Assembly: GCA_900314525.1 (NCBI GenBank)
Contig: OMVN01000005.1
Span: 25,919 to 89,918, forward strand
DNA length: 64,000 nt
Origin: an uncultured Eubacteriales bacterium
Lineage (GTDB): Bacteria; Bacillota; Clostridia; Lachnospirales; Lachnospiraceae
Reading direction: 5' to 3'
Positions 1-8,617 of this stretch are shown here, in pieces. The position numbers were made by a program, and so were the translations under genes. How positions within the stretch are numbered: the stretch's first letter is position 1; each line of letters opens with the position of its first letter. Below the pieces are notes generated by a model that was not told the DNA's origin, did not search any database, and saw only the letters and a program-made list of their open reading frames with translations.

Positions 1-1
1 A

Positions 2-637
2 AAATGGAAATGCGCCGGGATAACGGTAATACCAGTAGTATCGTCTGTTGCTTTGGCAAAACGAATGGAGCGAATAGGCGCAGATATGATAATAGCAGAA
101 GGAACAGAATCTGGAGGACATGTTGGGGAGATGACCACAATGACACTAGTTGTTCAGGTTAGTGATGCAGTAAAAATACCAGTAATTGCAGCAGGTGGAA
201 TTGCAGATGGTAGGCAGTTAGCTGCAGCATATATGTTGGGAGCCTGTGGTGTACAGCTTGGAACGTGTCTGATAACAAGTGTTGAATGTCCTGTTCATGA
301 AGCATATAAGCAAGCAATAATAAATTCAAAAGACAACGGCACAGTGGTTACTGGCAGAATAAATGGCACACCAGTAAGAATATTAAAAAATTCTATGTCA
401 AGAGAATATATAAAAAGAGAAAAAGAAGGTGCTGATAAGATGGAACTTGAGAAATATACACTAGGTTCTCTTAGGAGAGCAGTATTTGATGGTGATGTTA
501 AATCAGGCTCTCTTATGGCAGGACAGGTTTCAGGACAGATTGACAGAATTAAAAATCTAAAAGAAATTTTTGAAGATTTAGACAAAGTGTGCAGAGATAC
601 AATTAAAAATGCTGGAGATTTAATTTATGGAAATTAG
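2..637 (+). CDS. fabK: Enoyl-ACP reductase II FabK (5' end outside window)
   Basis: FMN-dependent NAD(P)H enoyl-ACP reductase that performs the last step of each fatty-acid elongation cycle. The reading frame is open to the window edge, so the N-terminal part (about a third of the usual 310-320 residues) is missing; the first ATG visible at 53 is internal. The visible part carries the family signatures IPVVSSVALAKRME, EGTESGGHVGE (containing the His that is catalytic in this family) and PVIAAGGIADG, the phosphate-binding loop of FMN. It ends with the usual helical C-terminus. Its stop overlaps the next gene by 11 bases, so the two are translationally coupled at the head of a fab operon. FabK replaces FabI in many Firmicutes. 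The identity is secure, and only the start is unknown. Confidence 0.93.
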   Translation, partial: KWKCAGITVIPVVSSVALAKRMERIGADMIIAEGTESGGHVGEMTTMTLVVQVSDAVKIPVIAAGGIADGRQLAAAYMLGACGVQLGTCLITSVECPVHEAYKQAIINSKDNGTVVTGRINGTPVRILKNSMSREYIKREKEGADKMELEKYTLGSLRRAVFDGDVKSGSLMAGQVSGQIDRIKNLKEIFEDLDKVCRDTIKNAGDLIYGN

Positions 638-1703
638 TGGAAAGATAATGGAATATCCAATAATACAAGGTGGTATGGGAATTGGCGTATCAATGTCAAG
701 ACTGGCAGGTAATGTGGCAAGAAATGGTGGTATGGGAGTTATTAGTTCTGTAAATGCTGGATATAATGAAGAAGATTTTTATAGTAATCCAGATTTGACA
801 AATGAAAAGGCACTTGTCAAACAAATAAAAATGGCAAGAAAGATATCAGAAAATCATGGTCTTATTGGTGTCAATATAATGGTTGCAGTTAATAATTATG
901 AAAATATGGTTAAGGCCGCCATTAAAGCAGATGCAGATGCAATAATATCAGGTGCGGGTCTGCCGATGGAGCTTCCAAAGCTGGTGAAAGGGACAAATAC
1001 ATTGTTTGCTCCCAAAATTTCAAGTGGAAAGGCAGCAAAGGTGCTATTAAAATATTATGACAAAAAATATAATGTAATTCCAGATTTTATCGTAATAGAA
1101 GGATTTATGGCAGGTGGACATTTAGGATTTAGTAAGGAAAATTTATCTGATAATACTTGTGAGAATAATAAACAAATTCTAAATGAAGTAAAAAAAGAAA
1201 TTAACGTATATGAAAATAAGTACAAAAGAAAAATACCTCTTTTTGTTGCTGGAGGAATATTTGATGGACGGGATATGGCAGAAATAATTAGTGCTGGTGC
1301 AGATGGAGTCGTTATAGGAACGAGATTTATTGTCACGGAAGAATGTGATGCATCTGATGTGTTTAAGGATGTAATTATTAATTCAAAATCTGATGATATT
1401 AAAATTATTGAGAGTCCTGTGGGAATGCCTGCCAGGGCTGTTTCGACACCATTAATAGAAAGACTTAAAAGAGGGGATAAATTTAGTGCGAAAATATGTA
1501 ATAACTGTCTTAAGGCATGTCCAAAAGGAGAAAAGGTCAAATATTGTATTAGCAGGGCATTGATTAATGCTGCCAGGGGTAACTATGAGGAGGGATTGTT
1601 TTTCTGCGGAGAAAATGCTTCTAGGATTAGTAAAAAAACTACTGTAGAAAAATTAATGAACGAAATTATTTCAGATTACAGAAGATATATGAAGGAGAAA
1701 TAG
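627..1703 (+). CDS. FabK-like / nitronate monooxygenase-family flavoprotein with C-terminal Cys cluster
   Basis: A 358-residue TIM-barrel flavoprotein of the nitronate monooxygenase/FabK/2-nitropropane dioxygenase family. Seen: IIQGGMGIGVS near residue 13, EGFMAGGHLGF with the family His, and PLFVAGGIFDGRDMA plus GADGVVIGTRF for FMN binding. Unlike the FabK before it, it has a C-terminal extension with cysteines at about 291, 294, 298, 307 and 327, a spacing that suggests a metal or Fe-S site. It overlaps fabK by 11 bases and sits 5 bases before fabD, so it belongs to the fatty-acid operon. It may be a second enoyl reductase, a nitronate-detoxifying enzyme, or a regulatory or redox partner; the sequence does not decide. 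The family assignment is firm and the reaction is not. Confidence 0.8.
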   Translation: MEISGKIMEYPIIQGGMGIGVSMSRLAGNVARNGGMGVISSVNAGYNEEDFYSNPDLTNEKALVKQIKMARKISENHGLIGVNIMVAVNNYENMVKAAIKADADAIISGAGLPMELPKLVKGTNTLFAPKISSGKAAKVLLKYYDKKYNVIPDFIVIEGFMAGGHLGFSKENLSDNTCENNKQILNEVKKEINVYENKYKRKIPLFVAGGIFDGRDMAEIISAGADGVVIGTRFIVTEECDASDVFKDVIINSKSDDIKIIESPVGMPARAVSTPLIERLKRGDKFSAKICNNCLKACPKGEKVKYCISRALINAARGNYEEGLFFCGENASRISKKTTVEKLMNEIISDYRRYMKEK

Positions 1704-1708
1704 ATATT

Positions 1709-2650
1709 ATGAAGACAGTATTTATGTATGCTGGTCAGGGAAGTCAGAAAGTTTCAATGGGTAAAGATTTCTATGATGAATATGAAAGTTTTAAATATTT
1801 TATAGATAGACTTGATTTATCATTTGATCATAAATCCATAATGTTTGAAAGTGGTATTGAGAAACTTTCAGAAACAAAATATACTCAGCCATGTATGGCA
1901 GCATTTGCAGCAGGTTTGACTGATCTTTTAAGTGAGAATGGGATAAAACCAGATATGAGTTTTGGACTAAGTCTTGGAGAATATGGAGCTTTATATGCAT
2001 CTGGAGTTTATGATGCAGATACTTATGTAAAGATTACGCAATTCAGGGGACAGGTAATGCAGGATGCTGCAGGTAGCAGAAAATGTGCAATGAGCGCGAT
2101 ACTTAAAACAGACAGGAATAATATTGAAAAAACAATAGAAGAATATGATGGTGAAGGTTACGTGATTATTTCAAATTATAATTGTCCAGGACAATATGTA
2201 ATTTGTGGTGATGAGACTGCGGTAACTAATGTAGAAGATACATTGAGAAATAGATTTAACAGTAAAAATGTGAGATTAAATGTAAGCGGACCATTTCACA
2301 CTAGGTTTATGGCACCTGCTGCAAAAAAAATGAGAGATTATTACAAAAATATTCAATTTAACAAACCAAAGATTAATGTGGCAATGAATTATACAGGAAA
2401 ATTATTAGATGAAGATGAGGATATAAAAGAATTACTAATAAATCAGGTCAAATCTCCAATTAAAGTTGAAGATGACATTATTACAATGTTAAATAATGGA
2501 GCAGAAAGATTTATAGAAATTGGTCCGGGAAAAGTATTATCTGGTTTTGTAAAAAAAACAGCCAGAGTTCTTGATAAAACAGTAGATATTATAAGTATTG
2601 AATCTGTATCAGATTTTAAAAATTTAGTGAAAGGAAATAGCTATGAGTAA
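1709..2650 (+). CDS. fabD: Malonyl-CoA:ACP transacylase FabD
   Basis: Transfers malonyl from CoA to acyl carrier protein, providing the extender unit for elongation. At 313 residues it has the normal family length. The N-terminal FMYAGQGSQ motif is present. The nucleophile elbow reads GLSLGEY with Ser at about 88; most relatives have GHSLG, so the Leu is a mild departure. The partner His lies in SGPFHTRFM at about 197, and IEIGPGKVLSG is present near the C-terminus. The ATG at 1709 follows an AAGGAG ribosome-binding site with a rather long spacer. The stop overlaps the fabG start by 8 bases, which indicates coupling. Confidence 0.95.
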   Translation: MKTVFMYAGQGSQKVSMGKDFYDEYESFKYFIDRLDLSFDHKSIMFESGIEKLSETKYTQPCMAAFAAGLTDLLSENGIKPDMSFGLSLGEYGALYASGVYDADTYVKITQFRGQVMQDAAGSRKCAMSAILKTDRNNIEKTIEEYDGEGYVIISNYNCPGQYVICGDETAVTNVEDTLRNRFNSKNVRLNVSGPFHTRFMAPAAKKMRDYYKNIQFNKPKINVAMNYTGKLLDEDEDIKELLINQVKSPIKVEDDIITMLNNGAERFIEIGPGKVLSGFVKKTARVLDKTVDIISIESVSDFKNLVKGNSYE

Positions 2651-3374
2651 AAATGTAATTGTTACAGGAGGCAGCCGAGGGATTGGCAGAGCAATTTGTA
2701 TTAAATTAGCAAAAGAAGGTTATAATGTAATTTTTAATTACAGTAAAAATAATACAGAGGCGGAGAAGACAATAAAAGAATGTGAAAAGTACAACGTAGT
2801 GGTTAAGGGATATAAAGCAGATATTACTAATTCAGATGAATGCCAGGAACTTGTAAGAAAAGCTATAGATGAGTTTGGAAGTATAGATGTTCTGGTAAAT
2901 AATGCAGGGATTACCAGGGATAGTCTGATAATGAGAATGAAGGATGAAGATTTTAATGATGTACTCAGAGTAAATCTGTCTGGAACATTTTATATGATAA
3001 AAGCAGTGTCAAAATATATGATAAAGAATAGAAGCGGAAGTATTATAAATATGAGTTCAATAGTTGGATTAACTGGAAATGCCGGACAGATAAATTATTC
3101 GGCTTCAAAAGCTGGAATTGTTGGACTTACAAAATCAGCAGCAAAAGAACTTGCATCTAAAAAAATCAGGGTTAATGCAATTGCTCCCGGTATGATAGAT
3201 ACCGATATGACAAGGGTGTTAAGTGAAGATATAAGAAATAAAATTATTGATTCTATACCATTAAAAGAAATAGGTAAGCCTGAAGATATTGCAAATGCAG
3301 TTGCTTTTCTCGCATCAGATATGAGCCGTTATATAACAGGTCAGATATTATCTGTAGACGGTGGGATGTCATAG
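2643..3374 (+). CDS. fabG: 3-oxoacyl-ACP reductase FabG
   Basis: NADPH-dependent short-chain dehydrogenase that reduces beta-ketoacyl-ACP in fatty-acid elongation. Length 243 residues. Seen: the dinucleotide loop TGGSRGIG at residues 8-15, the NNAG motif, and the catalytic YSASK with Tyr152 and Lys156. The end, SVDGGMS, is typical of the family. The start lies inside fabD and has an AAAGGA site in front. Its place between fabD and fabF separates it from general SDR enzymes, such as the one at 15.5 kb. Confidence 0.95.
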   Translation: MSKNVIVTGGSRGIGRAICIKLAKEGYNVIFNYSKNNTEAEKTIKECEKYNVVVKGYKADITNSDECQELVRKAIDEFGSIDVLVNNAGITRDSLIMRMKDEDFNDVLRVNLSGTFYMIKAVSKYMIKNRSGSIINMSSIVGLTGNAGQINYSASKAGIVGLTKSAAKELASKKIRVNAIAPGMIDTDMTRVLSEDIRNKIIDSIPLKEIGKPEDIANAVAFLASDMSRYITGQILSVDGGMS

Positions 3375-3391
3375 CTAGAAATGGAGGAAAT

Positions 3392-4639
3392 ATGAGAAGA
3401 GTAGTTATTACTGGTTTAGGGGCAGTAACTCCTATTGGAAATAATGTCAAAGAGTTATTTGATAATTTAAAAAAAGGAAAATGTGGAATAGATAAAATAA
3501 CACATTATGATACAAAAGGAAGAAAAGTAAAGCTTGCAGGAGAAGTTAAAGATTTTGATCCTGAAAAATACATAGATAAAAGACTTGTGAGAAAAACAGA
3601 TAGATTTACTCAGTTTGCGCTTGCGGCAGCAAGTGAAGCAATAAATGATTCAAACATATTTAGAGATGGGGAACTACAGGGGATAGAACCTGACAGAATT
3701 GGGGTTATTGTATCCTCTGGAATTGGAGGACTAGAGACTATTCAGAATGAAGGTATAAGAGGGAATGAAAAAGGTTATGACAGGATATCACCATTTTTCA
3801 TACCAATGAGTATTTCAAATATGGCAGCTGGTCAGATTGCTATAAATTATGGAATTAAAGGAATGTGCAGCTGTGTTGTTACGGCATGTGCAGGTGGAAC
3901 TAATGCTATTGGTGATGCATTTCATTACATAAGAGATGGATATGCAGACATTATGGTATGCGGAGGTGCTGAGGCAAGTATTACTGAACTGGGAATTGGA
4001 GGATTTACTGCATTAAAAGCACTTAGTTTAAGTGAAGATCCGTTGAGAGCATCAATACCATTTGATAAAGAAAGAAGTGGTTTTGTAATGGGAGAAGGAG
4101 CTGGTATACTTGTAATCGAGGAATATGAACATGCGTTGGCAAGAAATGCTCATATATATTGTGAGGTTGCAGGATATGGCGCTAATTGTGATGCTAACCA
4201 TATTACAGCTCCTTTACTTGATGGTTCTGTAGCAGCAAAATGTATGAAAAAAGCACTAAATGACGGTGGAATTAGTGGAGATAAAATTGATTATATTAAT
4301 GCCCATGGAACATCTACACATTTAAACGATGTATGTGAAACTAATGCAATCAGAACAGCATTTGGAAATCATGCTGATAAGCTGATGGTAAGCTCTACAA
4401 AGTCAATGACGGGACATCTTCTTGGAGCAAGTGGTGCCGTTGAAGGGGTTATACTAGCATTAAGTGTAAATAAAGATTTTGTGCCTCCTACTATTAATTA
4501 TAAGGTAAAGGATGAGGAATGTGATTTGTTTATAGTACCAAATGAAGGAATAAGTACAAAAGTGTATTACGCTATGTCCGATTCCCTGGGATTTGGGGGA
4601 CATAATGCATGTATAATATTTAAAAAGGAGACAATGTAA
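3392..4639 (+). CDS. fabF: 3-oxoacyl-ACP synthase II FabF
   Basis: Condensing enzyme that adds malonyl-ACP to the growing acyl chain. The 415 residues match the family length. The Cys-His-His catalytic triad is visible: Cys166 in TACAGGTNAIG, His305 in NAHGTSTHLND and His342 in MTGHLLGASG. The start is preceded by GGAGG at good spacing, and the stop overlaps the fabZ start by one base (TAATG). No acyl carrier protein, fabH or acetyl-CoA carboxylase gene lies downstream, so those must be upstream of the window or elsewhere. Confidence 0.96.
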   Translation: MRRVVITGLGAVTPIGNNVKELFDNLKKGKCGIDKITHYDTKGRKVKLAGEVKDFDPEKYIDKRLVRKTDRFTQFALAAASEAINDSNIFRDGELQGIEPDRIGVIVSSGIGGLETIQNEGIRGNEKGYDRISPFFIPMSISNMAAGQIAINYGIKGMCSCVVTACAGGTNAIGDAFHYIRDGYADIMVCGGAEASITELGIGGFTALKALSLSEDPLRASIPFDKERSGFVMGEGAGILVIEEYEHALARNAHIYCEVAGYGANCDANHITAPLLDGSVAAKCMKKALNDGGISGDKIDYINAHGTSTHLNDVCETNAIRTAFGNHADKLMVSSTKSMTGHLLGASGAVEGVILALSVNKDFVPPTINYKVKDEECDLFIVPNEGISTKVYYAMSDSLGFGGHNACIIFKKETM

Positions 4640-5064
4640 TGATTCTTAGTTCAGATGAAATAAAAAAAATATTACCTCACAGATATCCATTTCTGCTTGT
4701 AGATAAAATAACAGATTTTGAACCAGGAAAATATGCAAAAGGAATTAAATGTGTTTCTGCAAATGAAATGCATTTTGTGGGACATTTTCCTGAAAAGCAG
4801 ATAATGCCAGGTGTTCTTATTATTGAAGCACTTGCCCAAACAGGTGCGATAGCAATACTAACAGAAGAAGAAAATAGAGGTAAAATAGCACTGTTTGGAG
4901 GAATTAAAAATGCAAGATTTAAAAAACAGGTTATACCTGGAGATGTTTTAGAATTAAACTGTGAAATTATTAAGAGACATGGTCCAGTAGGCATAGGTAA
5001 CTGCAATGCTTATGTGGATGGAAATTTAGCGGTTACAGCCCAGCTAACGTTTGCAATAGGGTAA
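4639..5064 (+). CDS. fabZ: 3-hydroxyacyl-ACP dehydratase FabZ
   Basis: Hot-dog-fold dehydratase that turns 3-hydroxyacyl-ACP into trans-2-enoyl-ACP. Length 141 residues. The motif LPHRYPFLLVDKI is followed by catalytic His49 in GHFPEKQIMPG and Glu63 in IIEALAQTG. It shares one base with the fabF stop and has AAGGAG eight bases ahead. It is the last gene of the fab operon. A likely promoter for the next gene lies in its final codons. Confidence 0.95.
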   Translation: MILSSDEIKKILPHRYPFLLVDKITDFEPGKYAKGIKCVSANEMHFVGHFPEKQIMPGVLIIEALAQTGAIAILTEEENRGKIALFGGIKNARFKKQVIPGDVLELNCEIIKRHGPVGIGNCNAYVDGNLAVTAQLTFAIG

Positions 5065-5079
5065 TTAAAATGATATAAT
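5051..5079 (+). promoter_or_regulatory. Sigma-A promoter for the MarR gene
   Basis: TTGCAA at 5051-5056, a 17-base spacer and a perfect TATAAT at 5074-5079. It lies across the fabZ stop codon, so the regulator can be transcribed independently of the fab operon. Predicted from sequence only. Confidence 0.6.
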
Positions 5080-5119
5080 TAACTCTAATAATATGTAAGT
5101 GATTGAAAGGAAAAAACAT

Positions 5120-5575
5120 ATGTTAGAGGAACAGTTTTATAATGTATATACAAAATTTAAATTACATTTTTTTCAGAATGTATTTGAAAAATGGCAAAAC
5201 AGAGAAGCCTCACTTACAACCGTTGAGACATTTTGTATGGAAATAATTTATTATATGAAAAACCCTACAATTAATGAGTTTGCCAGACTTGCAAATATTT
5301 CGTCGCCAAACGCTGCATATAAAATTAATAACCTCATAAAAAAAGGATATATAAAAAAAGTACAGTCTAAACATGATAAAAGAGAGTATCACCTGGAGGT
5401 TACTGAAAAATATAATAATTACTATAACATCAGTTATAACTATCTTCATGTAGTAATGGGGAGAATCAATGAGAAGTTTACACAGGATGAACTAAAAGTA
5501 ATGGAGAAAATACTTACAGTTATGAGTGAAGAACTTATGCCTGAAATTGATGTTAGTAATAGGAGTGAACAGTAA
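5120..5575 (+). CDS. MarR-family regulator beside the fab operon (FabT-like position)
   Basis: A winged-helix DNA-binding protein of about 151 residues. The central PTINEFARLANISSPNAAY, then NNLIKKGYIKKVQSKHDKRE, is the recognition helix and wing of the MarR family. Flanking helices would form the dimer interface. ATG 5120 is preferred over GTG 5099 because GAAAGG sits nine bases ahead of it. In streptococci and lactococci a MarR protein, FabT, adjacent to fab genes represses fatty-acid synthesis; the position here suggests a similar role, which is inference. It has its own promoter at 5051-5079. Confidence 0.8.
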   Translation: MLEEQFYNVYTKFKLHFFQNVFEKWQNREASLTTVETFCMEIIYYMKNPTINEFARLANISSPNAAYKINNLIKKGYIKKVQSKHDKREYHLEVTEKYNNYYNISYNYLHVVMGRINEKFTQDELKVMEKILTVMSEELMPEIDVSNRSEQ

Positions 5576-5713
5576 ATAAAATAAGGGGTGACTCATAAAA
5601 TGAGCTTAAAGATATTTGCATATCTGGCTGTAATTACTATTATAGTAGATTTATTTGTGGTTTTACATTTAGCAATTTATAAAAAAAGGAACTGGAAATA
5701 TCTTGGAATGTGA

Positions 5714-6718
5714 ATGCTTGGAGCAGCAGGGGTTGAACTAAGCTATACGTGTTCAGTAATTGCCAGCTCTTATTTTTGTATGTCATTATTTCAGAGCTTA
5801 TATTTTTGCACAATAGATTTAATATTGTATACATTGCTTTTATATGGTCAGTTAATCACTGGATTTAAGGCAAATAGAAAATGGTCAAAAATACTAATGA
5901 TTGTCATAAAACTATATATGCTTGTGGATATAATTTTGATGATGATTAATCCATTTAAGGAAATTTCAATATCATATTCATATGATGAAGATTCTATTAT
6001 GCCATGGAGATATGTACATAAATTTCCGTATGAAATGCATCTTGTTTTCAGTTATATACTTGTAGCGACTTTTTTGTTCATATTAGTTAGGAAAATTTTG
6101 AAAACACCATCAATATTTAGAAAGAGATATATAATTATATTGTTAGGTATATCATTTGTAGTAGTTTTAAATGCAATGTATTTATTTATACCAAATGAAA
6201 CATCTATTGATTTCTCTATTATTTTTTACAGTATAATTGGTTTGTTTATGTATTTTGCAACATATCATTATTCAGAGACGGAAATGTTAAATGCTGCTAG
6301 GAAGGTTATTATAAATGAATTTGGATATCCAGTTGTATTATTTGATTATGAGGGCAAATTTGCAATGTGTAATAATGATGCGAAATTTTTGTTACCGGAT
6401 AATGATATTGGGGATGAATACACAATAAGTGAGTTTGTAAAATACAACAATATGGAGAAAAAAATATCGGATTTCAATAATGACAGTTATTTCAAATTAT
6501 TAGTTAATGTAGATAATATGGATAAAAATTTCAGATGTGATTACAAAGTTTTGAGGGATAAAAAAGACAAAGAAATTGCAAAACTTTTTGTACTTACGGA
6601 TAATTCACTTCATACAGATATTGTGACAGGATTTTATACAGAAAACAAATTTAAACATGATTTTGCAAATATTGGTGAAAATGTTATTTTCCGGCCGCAG
6701 TTGCTATTTTTGATATAA
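5714..6718 (+). CDS. Fragment 1: membrane sensor and start of degenerate GGDEF
   Basis: First large fragment of the broken signalling gene. Six hydrophobic helices over about residues 5-190 would, with the helix encoded from 5600, make the seven-helix module seen before histidine kinases and GGDEF proteins. A PAS-like stretch follows (VVLFDYEGKFAMCNND), then the start of a GGDEF domain (DIVTGFYTENKF). The frame runs out at 6718 after a one-base shift, with nonsense residues after about 6690. ATG 5714 comes directly after the in-frame TGA and has no good ribosome-binding site, so it is probably not a natural start. Confidence 0.5.
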   Translation: MLGAAGVELSYTCSVIASSYFCMSLFQSLYFCTIDLILYTLLLYGQLITGFKANRKWSKILMIVIKLYMLVDIILMMINPFKEISISYSYDEDSIMPWRYVHKFPYEMHLVFSYILVATFLFILVRKILKTPSIFRKRYIIILLGISFVVVLNAMYLFIPNETSIDFSIIFYSIIGLFMYFATYHYSETEMLNAARKVIINEFGYPVVLFDYEGKFAMCNNDAKFLLPDNDIGDEYTISEFVKYNNMEKKISDFNNDSYFKLLVNVDNMDKNFRCDYKVLRDKKDKEIAKLFVLTDNSLHTDIVTGFYTENKFKHDFANIGENVIFRPQLLFLI

Positions 6719-6723
6719 ACAAA

Positions 6724-7560
6724 TTGTCATTTATCAATCATAAATATGGAAGAGAGACAGGAGATAAGTCAATAGCTTATCTTGCTGATATTATTAGAGA
6801 GAATTGTAATAAGGGTACATATAAAGTAAGACTACATGATGCTAATCTTATGGTAATATGTTTTGGAACTCCCCTGGATTATCTTGAAAAACTAGCAGAC
6901 AAGATAAAAAATTGTGCCAAAAATTTTGATGAAATTGAAGAGACACTTGAGGTACAATATGCGGTTAATGGTGTATCTGAAAAAACAAGAGATTTTATTG
7001 TGGCCGTAGAAAATGCTGAAAATGGTATGCGTTCAAGAAAATTGATGGACAGAAGTTCTGCTCATTCATCACTCCTTGATTCTTTCCAGCAAATGCTGCA
7101 GGAAACAGACACATGTACGGAAATGCATGTATTCAGAACTAATGAAATGGGAGAAAAGCTTGGAAGAAAATTAGGTCTTTCAGATGTCGAACTGAGCCAT
7201 TTGTCCCTCCTTTGTCTTCTGCATGATATAGGAAAATTAGGTATTCCAATTGAAATACTTAATAAGCCAGGAAAACTTACAAATGAAGAATGGAAAGTTA
7301 TGCGTTCACATGCAGAAAAAGGATATAGAATTGCAAAGGCATCAAAGGAACTTGAGGTTATTGCAGATCTAATTTTACATCACCATGAATCTTGGGATGG
7401 CTCAGGATATCCTGATGGTCAAAAGAAGGATGAAATTCCATTCCTTTCAAGGATTATCGCCGTAGTTGATTCTTATGATGCTATGACAAATGACAGACCA
7501 TATAGAAAAGCATTATCGGCTGAGGAGGCTTGCATGGAATTAAAAAAAATGTGCAGGTAG
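6724..7560 (+). CDS. Fragment 2: degenerate GGDEF remainder plus HD-GYP phosphodiesterase
   Basis: Second fragment. The in-frame sequence before 6724 (DINK) belongs to the GGDEF core, and RLHDANLMVI stands where RxGGDEFxxx is expected, so that domain would not be catalytic. The HD-GYP domain keeps LLHDIGKLGIP, HAEKGYRIA, HHHESWDGSGYPDG and DSYDAMTNDRPY, consistent with metal binding and cyclic-di-GMP hydrolysis. The last helix of the domain is cut by the A8 run at 7542-7549. No ribosome-binding site precedes it. Confidence 0.55.
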   Translation: MSFINHKYGRETGDKSIAYLADIIRENCNKGTYKVRLHDANLMVICFGTPLDYLEKLADKIKNCAKNFDEIEETLEVQYAVNGVSEKTRDFIVAVENAENGMRSRKLMDRSSAHSSLLDSFQQMLQETDTCTEMHVFRTNEMGEKLGRKLGLSDVELSHLSLLCLLHDIGKLGIPIEILNKPGKLTNEEWKVMRSHAEKGYRIAKASKELEVIADLILHHHESWDGSGYPDGQKKDEIPFLSRIIAVVDSYDAMTNDRPYRKALSAEEACMELKKMCR

Positions 7561-7597
7561 ACAATTTGATCCATATGTTGTTTCCAAATATCTTGAA

Positions 7598-8602
7598 ATG
7601 CTCAAGGAAGACAATATTTATATGGAAAATAAGACGCATCCAATAATTATTAATGAGGTTAAAGTTAAACCAATGGGTATGGATGAAAACAAAGATGAGT
7701 ACAGAAATAATCTGACTTATCTTAATTATACATCATATCTTCTTGATGATAATAATAATATAATCTCAGTAGATGATAATTTTACTAAAATAACAGGTTA
7801 TACCTTTGAAGATATTAAAAATATGAATATCACCCAAAATGATTTGGTGTTTGAAGAGGACAGGGATAAATATGTTAATCTTGTTGAAAATGCTATTAAT
7901 AAAAACGGAGAAGCGTTTATTGAACACAGACTTAGAAGAAAAGATGGTTCTTGTAAATTTGTATTCTGTCATGGTAGTGTATATTTTGATTCTGTGACGA
8001 GACAGATGCGTTCTAAAATAATAGCAACGGATATTTCTAATTCAGCCGGTGTCAGGGAACTTATTTCTGAAGAAAGAGAAAATGCAAAAAGAAGTTATGA
8101 GAGATGGGAAGACAGCATAAGACATGATCAGTTAACTGGTACATTAAACCGAGCTGCATTCCAAAATGATGTACAGCTTAAACTCTTAGATGAAGATAAA
8201 ATAGTGGTGTTAATGATGATTGACCTAGATTTCTTTAAACGATGTAATGATACATATGGTCATTGGAAAGGTAATGAACTATTAAAAATTTGCGGAAATT
8301 CATTAACAGAAAATGTGAAAGACAGAGGAATTGCCAGCAGAATGGGTGGAGATGAATTCAGTGCGATGGTAATTTTTGATATCGGTACGAGTCAAAAAAT
8401 AATAGAGAAGTTTGCCAATGATGTGTGTAAATCGATTAATTTTGCAATTTCTGAGTTTGAAAGTGGGGTAACAATTTCTATGGGGGTTTCATTCTCATTT
8501 AATAAGAAAATGACATTTAATTCTCTATATAAGCTCGCGGACTCGGCTTTATACGAATCAAAAAAATCAGGAAGAAACAAGGTAACTATAGTAACAGAAT
8601 AA
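7598..8602 (+). CDS. Fragment 3: PAS-GGDEF diguanylate cyclase
   Basis: Third fragment, 334 residues if read from 7598; ATG 7622 has a weak AAGGA upstream. A PAS domain (about residues 45-150, with ITGYTFEDI and HRLRRKDGS) leads through a helix into a GGDEF domain with LTGTLNRAAFQND, DLDFFKRCNDTYGH and the intact RMGGDEFSAM signature. As a separate protein it could still make cyclic di-GMP, if it is translated. Upstream the frame continues into the C-terminal helix of the HD-GYP domain, which shows that it is part of the same ancestral gene. Confidence 0.6.
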   Translation: MLKEDNIYMENKTHPIIINEVKVKPMGMDENKDEYRNNLTYLNYTSYLLDDNNNIISVDDNFTKITGYTFEDIKNMNITQNDLVFEEDRDKYVNLVENAINKNGEAFIEHRLRRKDGSCKFVFCHGSVYFDSVTRQMRSKIIATDISNSAGVRELISEERENAKRSYERWEDSIRHDQLTGTLNRAAFQNDVQLKLLDEDKIVVLMMIDLDFFKRCNDTYGHWKGNELLKICGNSLTENVKDRGIASRMGGDEFSAMVIFDIGTSQKIIEKFANDVCKSINFAISEFESGVTISMGVSFSFNKKMTFNSLYKLADSALYESKKSGRNKVTIVTE

Positions 8603-8617
8603 CAGGGTAGGGTATAT

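Larger units (their letters stand above)
5600..8602 (+). pseudogene. Broken cyclic-di-GMP signalling gene: 7TM, degenerate GGDEF, HD-GYP, PAS, GGDEF
   Basis: Three consecutive reading frames plus a short leader read as one about 1000-residue protein if three lesions are undone. ATG 5600 follows a GGGGTG site and encodes the first membrane helix. It then meets an in-frame TGA at 5711-5713, and the same frame continues from 5714. At the T-run 6687-6690 one base appears to be missing: the protein moves from GENVIF into PAAVAIFDINKLSFINH in another frame. At the A8 run 7542-7549 one extra A moves ELKK away from CAGRQFDPYVVSKYL. Order after repair: seven-helix sensor, GGDEF lacking its signature, HD-GYP with HDIGK and DGSGYP intact, PAS, GGDEF with intact signature. 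It could be a pseudogene, a phase-variable gene or an assembly error. The reconstruction by domain continuity is strong; the cause is unknown. Confidence 0.75.

Noticed and set aside
5600-5713. Independent 37-residue membrane peptide
   Set aside because: Its frame runs straight on into the next fragment and it supplies the missing first helix of the seven-helix module, so it is better read as the start of the broken gene.
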